A stretch of DNA of 32,314 bases from a virus, in the IMG/VR virus record IMGVR_UViG_3300022825_000010, positions 1 through 32,314 of that record; one strand, written 5' to 3'. Position 1 is the first letter of the stretch; each line of letters begins with the position of its first letter. The notes below the pieces were generated by a model that was given only the letters and a program-made list of their open reading frames with translations, was not told the DNA's origin and made no database searches. The translations under genes and the position numbers were made by a program. Below are positions 28,404-32,314 of the stretch, in pieces.

Positions 28404-28586
28404 ATGAGCTACGATTTACTACAATACAAAGAAGCTAGAATATTAGCTTTTATAGATGACAAAGCTAAGTTAGAAAAACGCATAGCAGAATTAGAGACTT
28501 ACATTTATGAACTTTGCGACAAAGACTGCCCAAAGGATTATAAAAAAATAGTACAGCAAGATGTCTTTTACGGAAAATCAGTATAA
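28404..28586 (+). CDS. Small coiled-coil hypothetical protein
   Basis: 60 residues: MSYDLLQYKEARILAFIDDK then AKLEKRIAELETYIYELCDK, a likely coiled coil, and a short basic end. It overlaps the next gene by 26 bases. No family is recognised. Confidence 0.5.
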   Translation: MSYDLLQYKEARILAFIDDKAKLEKRIAELETYIYELCDKDCPKDYKKIVQQDVFYGKSV

Positions 28587-28827
28587 AGACAAATGGCTAG
28601 AAATTAATGCTTATATTGACGAGGCATTAAAGAAGCAGCCAAAGAACAAAAAATTAAAAGAAATTTCTTTATTTATGTTAGATACTATTTTGTATTTTAA
28701 CGACTTAGAAATGGATTTATATGAAAGCCAATTTAGGCTTAAAAACAAAGAAACAATTTTAGAACAATTTAAAAAAGTAGAAGATGACATTATCAGAAAA
28801 ATTAAGCAAAATCCAAGAGGAATTTAA
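28561..28827 (+). CDS. Hypothetical helical protein upstream of Erf
   Basis: 88 residues, predicted helical throughout (YKDKWLEINAYIDEALKKQP, then EISLFMLDTILYFNDLEMDL and a basic end). It overlaps the upstream gene by 26 bases and the Erf gene by 44, so the three are likely translated in a coupled way. No domain is recognised. Confidence 0.55.
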   Translation: MSFTENQYKDKWLEINAYIDEALKKQPKNKKLKEISLFMLDTILYFNDLEMDLYESQFRLKNKETILEQFKKVEDDIIRKIKQNPRGI

Positions 28828-29323
28828 ATCTAAAAAAAGCAGATTTAACAGCTTTGGAAAGTACAACTTTAGAAGTGCAGAAGATATTTTAGAGGCACTA
28901 AAACCATTTAATGCTAAGTATGGTGTTTACTTTACAATTAGTGAAACATTAGAATACCTTGCAGTCCTTCCTATTATAAAAAGCACTGCTACCATATCAG
29001 ATGGAGAAACCAAAATAAAGGCTTCATCTATTGTAGGGGTTGATTTAAACCAAAAAGGTATGCAAACGCCACAGCAGTTTGGAAGTGCCAGTAGCTACGC
29101 TAAAAAGTACTCTTTAGGTAACCTATTGCTTATTGACGATACACAAGATAGCGATGCTACAAACGTACCAGAGAAAAAAGACGAAAAGGCTTGGTTAAAT
29201 AAAACAGACCCAGCTTATGCTAAAGCATTAAAATATTTAGCAGATGGTGGAAACATCAAAGTAATTATGGATAAGTACAAATTAAGTACAGAAGTAAAAA
29301 ACGAATTATTAAAAGTAAATTAA
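28784..29323 (+). CDS. erf: Erf-family single-strand annealing protein
   Basis: 179 residues. MTLSEKLSKIQEEFKSKKSR, NFRSAEDILEALKPFNAKYG, then QQFGSASSYAKKYSLGNLLL followed by IDDTQDSDA are the core motifs of the ERF superfamily (GSASSYAxRYxLxxLLxIxxxxDxDA). The protein pairs complementary single strands in phage recombination. A C-terminal helical domain (DPAYAKALKYLADGGNIKVI) follows a short linker. The SSB-like gene lies 22 bases downstream, the normal partner of Erf proteins. Confidence 0.85.
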   Translation: MTLSEKLSKIQEEFKSKKSRFNSFGKYNFRSAEDILEALKPFNAKYGVYFTISETLEYLAVLPIIKSTATISDGETKIKASSIVGVDLNQKGMQTPQQFGSASSYAKKYSLGNLLLIDDTQDSDATNVPEKKDEKAWLNKTDPAYAKALKYLADGGNIKVIMDKYKLSTEVKNELLKVN

Positions 29324-29344
29324 TTAATTTTAAAATCAATTATT

Positions 29345-29644
29345 ATGAGTGCATTATTAAACATTAGCTTGAACGTAAAAGACCTACCAAAAGAGAAATT
29401 TGTAACTGGTAAAAAAGGGGTGTATTACAATTTTACGGTATCTGTAAATGACGACACCAATCCTTATGGACAGAATGTTTCTGTTTATGATTCCCAAACT
29501 AAAGAAGAAAGGGAAGCTAAAAAGAATAAAACCTATCTTGGAAACGGTAAGGTAGTATGGACTGATGGAACTTGTGTAAAAGCAGTTTTTGAAGAACAAG
29601 AGAAAGCTGCAGAAATTGAGGTAACAGATGATTTATCTTTCTAA
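29345..29644 (+). CDS. ssb: Single-stranded DNA-binding-like protein
   Basis: 99 residues. The body is beta-rich (SALLNISLNVKDLPKEKFVT, GVYYNFTVSVNDDTNPYGQN, NKTYLGNGKVVWTDGTCVKA), consistent with an OB fold. The C-terminus EVTDDLSF resembles the acidic tip DDxPF of bacterial SSB that recruits partner proteins. The type is common beside Erf or RecT genes in Bacteroidetes phages. A terminator follows directly. Confidence 0.65.
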   Translation: MSALLNISLNVKDLPKEKFVTGKKGVYYNFTVSVNDDTNPYGQNVSVYDSQTKEEREAKKNKTYLGNGKVVWTDGTCVKAVFEEQEKAAEIEVTDDLSF

Positions 29645-29648
29645 ATTT

Positions 29649-29676
29649 AAAGGGGTGTAAAAGCCCCTTTTTTTTT
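29649..29676 (+). terminator. Rho-independent terminator
   Basis: AAAGGGG and CCCCTTT pair around TGTAAAAG and run into nine T. The GGGGTGTAAAAGCCCC core is the same as in the hairpin at 8091. Confidence 0.85.
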
Positions 29677-29695
29677 AATTACCTAAAACCAACTA

Positions 29696-30550
29696 ATGAC
29701 TGTAGAAAAAAAAGAAGAGACTAGAATGTATATGCAACTCCTTGAACAAGAGTGCTACATAGATGCTACTAAAGAGGTGGAATACCCTCCAATGGCAATA
29801 TCTATGGGGGAGTTTACAATGCAAACAAGTAAAGGTTTAAAAACATATCCTATACCAATAGGAACGGAACAAAATTTTAGTGTAATTTCTGCACCCCCAA
29901 AAAGCAAAAAGACTTTCTTTATGTCATTGCTTAGTGCTGTTTATTTAAAAGGGGAACTTAATGGTTTTGGTGGAGAATTAAGAGGTCATAGAAACGGCAA
30001 ATGTTTAATTCATTTTGATACAGAACAATCAGAGTTTCATTGTAGTAAGATATTTCGTAGGGTTTTAGATATGACTCAAATGGATAACGAGTGTTATCAC
30101 ACATACGGACTTAGGGCATTAAGCCCAAAAGATAGAGTAGATTTTATAGAATACATTTTATTTGACAAGTTAGACGGAAAAAATATTGGCGTGGTTTTAG
30201 TAGATGGTATTGCTGACTTAGTTAATGACGTAAACAATCTTGAAGAGGCAAACTATATTGCTCAAAAATTAATGCGTTGGTCGGCAAAATTGCATTGTCA
30301 TTTTTCAGTAGTGATACACAGCAACTTCGGTTCAGACAAAATGTCTGGGCATTTAGGGAGTGTCTTAGAAAAAAAGACAGAAACACAAATACAATTAGAA
30401 GTAAACACAGTTAATAGAGATTTAGTAACAGTAAGCTGCAAACGCTCAAGGGGCTTTAGTTTTGAAAACTTTAGTTTTAAAGTAAACAAGGTAGGCTTAC
30501 CAGTAGTAGAAGGAGATTTTTACGATATTTTAAAACCAAACACATTTTAA
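29696..30550 (+). CDS. RecA-fold ATPase (AAA_25/RepA-like), probable replicative helicase
   Basis: 284 residues. APPKSKKT at residues 66-73 is a modified Walker A: Ala replaces the first Gly and Ser-Lys replaces Gly, with K72 and T73 kept. KCLIHFDTEQSEF is the second strand, IGVVLVDGIADLVND is Walker B, and FSVVIHSN follows as the sensor strand. HLGSVLEKKTETQI and VTVSCKRSRGFSFENF match the C-terminal core of RepA-like hexameric helicases. It probably works with the SSB-like protein in replication. The variant P-loop should be checked against relatives, where GPPKSKKT is common. Confidence 0.7.
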   Translation: MTVEKKEETRMYMQLLEQECYIDATKEVEYPPMAISMGEFTMQTSKGLKTYPIPIGTEQNFSVISAPPKSKKTFFMSLLSAVYLKGELNGFGGELRGHRNGKCLIHFDTEQSEFHCSKIFRRVLDMTQMDNECYHTYGLRALSPKDRVDFIEYILFDKLDGKNIGVVLVDGIADLVNDVNNLEEANYIAQKLMRWSAKLHCHFSVVIHSNFGSDKMSGHLGSVLEKKTETQIQLEVNTVNRDLVTVSCKRSRGFSFENFSFKVNKVGLPVVEGDFYDILKPNTF

Positions 30551-30552
30551 TT

Positions 30553-30762
30553 ATGAACATATTTTTAACATTTTTTGTTGTATTTTTAGTAAGTATAATT
30601 TATTCAATTCAGAAGGATTCTATGTTTATTGTCAGTTTAGTAAAAGGTTTTATGGTTGGTTGTTTATACAACAAGGAACTTTTTGAAGAAGGTGGTAGTG
30701 AGCATACAATCCAGTTTTGTTTTGGGTTTGTTACGTTTACTATGATATGGGAGACCGAATAA
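30553..30762 (+). CDS. Small membrane protein
   Basis: 69 residues. Hydrophobic segments lie at about 2-18 (NIFLTFFVVFLVSIIYS), 23-38 and 53-66 (FCFGFVTFTMIW). It begins after TTTTAATTATG, two bases past the ATPase stop, and overlaps the sigma factor gene by 16 bases. No family is recognised. Confidence 0.5.
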   Translation: MNIFLTFFVVFLVSIIYSIQKDSMFIVSLVKGFMVGCLYNKELFEEGGSEHTIQFCFGFVTFTMIWETE

Positions 30763-31328
30763 AAGATTCTAGTTTTTTAAATATAATTGCAAAACATCAC
30801 AAAGAATGGGTAGCTACTGCTACTGGTTTAGGTGGTGGGGATTACGCAGAAGATATAGTACAAGAGGCTTATTTAAAGATTTATAAATACGCTAATCCTG
30901 AGAAGATAATTACAGATGGCAAAGTAAATAAGGGATATGTTTTTTTTGTTATAAAAAGTATTCTTTACACTTTAAAAAAAGAGCAAAAAAAGTACATTAA
31001 AATACCTATACAAGACTATAAGTTTTCAGACGATTCAGATACAAGTGAACAAGAGGGTTTCCAAAAGATATGCGACTTAATAGATAGCTATATGGTGGAA
31101 CTGCAAAACAAAGCTAAAGCAGAAAATAAAGAAAGCTATTGGTATGACGGTAAGATATTTGAGATGTACAGAGACTCAGACCTATCTATAAGAGGTGTGG
31201 CAGCTTTAACAGATATTAGCTTTGTAAGTATTTTTCATACATTAAAGCACGTTAAGCAAGACCTTAGGGATAAATTTCAAGAGGATTGGGATGACTACAG
31301 TAACGAAGACTATGAACTAATTAAATAG
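30747..31328 (+). CDS. ECF-like RNA polymerase sigma factor
   Basis: 193 residues from ATG 30747; the frame is open to 30717, but that start would lie deep within the upstream gene. YAEDIVQEAYLKIYKYANPE is a clear sigma region 2.2-like segment, followed by KGYVFFVIKSILYTLKKEQK. Near the C-terminus, SDLSIRGVAALTDISFVSIF then HTLKHVKQDLRDKF fits the region 4 helix-turn-helix. It would redirect host RNA polymerase to phage promoters. A middle acidic insert (FSDDSDTSEQEGF) links the two. It lies in the early region, so control of late genes is plausible. Confidence 0.7.
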   Translation: MGDRIKDSSFLNIIAKHHKEWVATATGLGGGDYAEDIVQEAYLKIYKYANPEKIITDGKVNKGYVFFVIKSILYTLKKEQKKYIKIPIQDYKFSDDSDTSEQEGFQKICDLIDSYMVELQNKAKAENKESYWYDGKIFEMYRDSDLSIRGVAALTDISFVSIFHTLKHVKQDLRDKFQEDWDDYSNEDYELIK

Positions 31329-31330
31329 AT

Positions 31331-31534
31331 ATGGAAGAAGAACTAAACTATTTGATTGAGCGATTACAAACGGTTGAAAACAATATAGCACGTGATTTAG
31401 ATTACGGATATACTGGAAAAAAAATAGAAGACCAATTAGAAGAACAAAGGCTTATTGAAAATATGATAAACGCTTTAACAATAAGCGAATTGAAATCATT
31501 AATCACGCTAAAAATAACCAAGCAACTGGAATAA
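31331..31534 (+). CDS. Small coiled-coil protein
   Basis: 67 residues: EEELNYLIERLQTVENNIAR, DYGYTGKKIEDQLEEQRLIE, then NMINALTISELKSLITLKIT. Heptad-like pattern, highly acidic in the first half. It starts two bases after the sigma factor stop and its stop overlaps the next start (TAATG). A sigma partner is possible from position only. Confidence 0.5.
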   Translation: MEEELNYLIERLQTVENNIARDLDYGYTGKKIEDQLEEQRLIENMINALTISELKSLITLKITKQLE

Positions 31535-31617
31535 TGTTTTTTATAAAAGATTTTTTTAATAGGGTTAAAACCCAAGTGCAAGATAACGGAAAAACTTTAA
31601 AAATATTTTTATTGTAA
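31534..31617 (+). CDS. Tiny basic peptide gene
   Basis: 27 residues (MFFIKDFFNRVKTQVQDNGK then TLKIFLL). It overlaps both neighbours through TAATG junctions, which supports translation by re-initiation. The function is unknown and coding status is uncertain because of its length. Confidence 0.4.
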   Translation: MFFIKDFFNRVKTQVQDNGKTLKIFLL

Positions 31618-31757
31618 TGGGATTAGGAGACTTAGTGGCATTTATAACAAAATATACTGGCATAGCTTGGATAGTTAAAAAGCTGTTTGGGAATGACTGT
31701 GGATGTGATGAAAGAAAGGATAAATGGAATAATATTAAAATAAATAGAAATGGATAA
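31617..31757 (+). CDS. Small CGCxxR conserved phage protein
   Basis: 46 residues: MGLGDLVAFITKYTGIAWIV, then KKLFGNDCGCDERKDKWNNI and a short basic end. The GLGD-x-V...TGI...CGC-x-x-R-x-x-x-(W/L)N pattern recurs in small proteins of many Bacteroidetes phages, including crAss-like ones. The role is unknown; the two cysteines could bind metal. It overlaps both neighbouring genes. Confidence 0.65.
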   Translation: MGLGDLVAFITKYTGIAWIVKKLFGNDCGCDERKDKWNNIKINRNG

Positions 31758-31950
31758 GCTAGATTTAATAGACTGGCAAAAGTTTACCCAGAACCCTTCT
31801 ACCACTTTATCTGTAGAAGATGTAAAAATGGTATCAGAACTTCACGCTAAATACTTTAAACACACATATCACACACCTTGTAGCTGTAACCCTAAGACTA
31901 TTGTAGGCTGGATAAAAGACCTTAATAACATTTATGAAGGATTGGATTGA
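31750..31950 (+). CDS. Small conserved phage protein with CSCNPK motif
   Basis: 66 residues. VSELHAKYFKHTYHTPCSCN then PKTIVGWIKDLNNIYEGLD matches a small protein type commonly found next to the CGCxxR protein in Bacteroidetes phages. C-x-C plus nearby histidines might bind metal. The gene overlaps the CGCxxR gene by eight bases and the nuclease gene by 17. Confidence 0.6.
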   Translation: MDKLDLIDWQKFTQNPSTTLSVEDVKMVSELHAKYFKHTYHTPCSCNPKTIVGWIKDLNNIYEGLD

Positions 31951-32314
31951 AGCTGATTTATTTAACTGGCTTAAATATAACATCTATCCAGACTTAGTAA
32001 AAGCTAAAAATCAAATGTCTAGGTGGGATTGTTATAGCCCAAAAGAAAGCCATAGAATAGAGTTAAAATGTAGGAAGGCACACTATGACACTTTACTACT
32101 AGAAAAGAAAAAGTACTTAGCTATGGAGTTAGAAAGCCAAAAGCATTTAGATATACCTTTTTATATTAATTCTACCCCAGAGGGTGTATGGTCTTTTAAC
32201 CTTTATTTGATAAAACCTATATGGGAAACTAACAACAAGAACCCAGCAACAACACAATTTGCAAACACAAATAGAATAGAAAAAGAAGTAACTTATTTAA
32301 ACATTAAAGAAGGA
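31934..32314 (+). CDS. PD-(D/E)XK-like nuclease, N-terminal part (continues at base 1)
   Basis: The gene starts at ATG 31934 and runs off the window end; in the circular genome it finishes at 229, giving 131 residues. SRWDCYSPKESHRIELKCRK followed by AHYDTLLLEKKKYLAM has an Asp, then an E-x-K, then a Y-x-x-L...KY helix. This is the layout of small PD-(D/E)XK nucleases such as phage Holliday-junction resolvase-like proteins. Residues KYNIYPDLVKAKNQM lie before the motif. It would process branched DNA before packaging. It overlaps the upstream gene by 17 bases. The family call rests on few residues. Confidence 0.6.
   Translation, partial: MKDWIEADLFNWLKYNIYPDLVKAKNQMSRWDCYSPKESHRIELKCRKAHYDTLLLEKKKYLAMELESQKHLDIPFYINSTPEGVWSFNLYLIKPIWETNNKNPATTQFANTNRIEKEVTYLNIKEG
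32101..32314. repeat. Right copy of terminal direct repeat
   Basis: Second copy of bases 1-214, with the alternative alleles A32227, C32242, A32290 and T32293. Because the copies differ they cannot be one physical terminal repeat in a single clonal genome, and a circularly permuted or mixed population is the simpler reading. Confidence 0.9.

Noticed and set aside
1-32314. tRNA genes, integrase or CI-like repressor
   Set aside because: I found no cloverleaf-like sequence and no tyrosine or serine recombinase or phage repressor motif; absence by eye is not proof.

Overview
The window looks like one complete, circularly assembled genome of a tailed phage infecting a member of the Bacteroidetes, most likely a flavobacterium. 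Bases 1-214 recur at 32101-32314, so the unique length is 32,100 bp and one gene runs across the junction. Host clues: very AT-rich DNA, genes starting in an A-rich ATTATG context without clear Shine-Dalgarno sequences, a TAnnTTTG promoter element, and many small proteins of types I recognise from Bacteroidetes phages. Every supported gene is on the + strand. I see no integrase or CI-like repressor, so a lytic life style is more likely, though not proven.

Layout. (1) 26951-32314, continuing through 1-5821: early and replication genes. They include a NinG-like nuclease, two paralogous small genes behind related promoters, an Erf annealing protein, an SSB-like protein, a RecA-fold ATPase, an ECF-like sigma factor, a PD-(D/E)XK-like nuclease across the junction, a DUF3310 protein, a small lipoprotein, a FEN-like 5'-3' exonuclease, a protein with a DnaA domain IV-like DNA-binding region, an HNH endonuclease with eight 15-residue repeats, and a PP-loop (PAPS-reductase-like) gene cut by an in-frame TAA. 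(2) 5908-7343: small and large terminase subunits. (3) 7344-8570: an accessory island with operator-like repeats, a promoter, small genes and strong hairpins. (4) 8582-17664: tail module, with tail assembly chaperone (probable -1 frameshift), neck/tail proteins, a distal tail-like protein, a 1030-residue tail protein with Thr-rich linkers, two glycosyltransferase-like genes and the tape measure. (5) 17704-23308: head module, with XkdF-like protease, scaffold-like protein, major capsid, probable tail tube, portal with C-terminal extension, and connector. (6) 23331-25479: fibre-like proteins. (7) 25503-26697: lysis cassette with two holin candidates, an M15 peptidase and a lipoprotein with a C-terminal membrane helix that fits a unimolecular spanin. 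(8) 26698-26950: the largest non-coding gap, separating late from early genes.

The most interesting candidate system is at 11191-15790. A tail protein ends in Thr-rich tracts separating Cys-rich modules and is followed, in overlapping reading frames, by a GT-A-like glycosyltransferase with a DxD motif and a GT9-like protein. My inference is that the phage glycosylates its own tail. Other notable points are the palindromic repeats after terL, a 21-bp box shared by two distant promoters, the DnaA-like phage protein, the u-spanin candidate, the frameshift in the tail chaperone, and four differences between the terminal repeats that are all synonymous.

All protein calls come from reading motifs and family resemblance; no database search was run.
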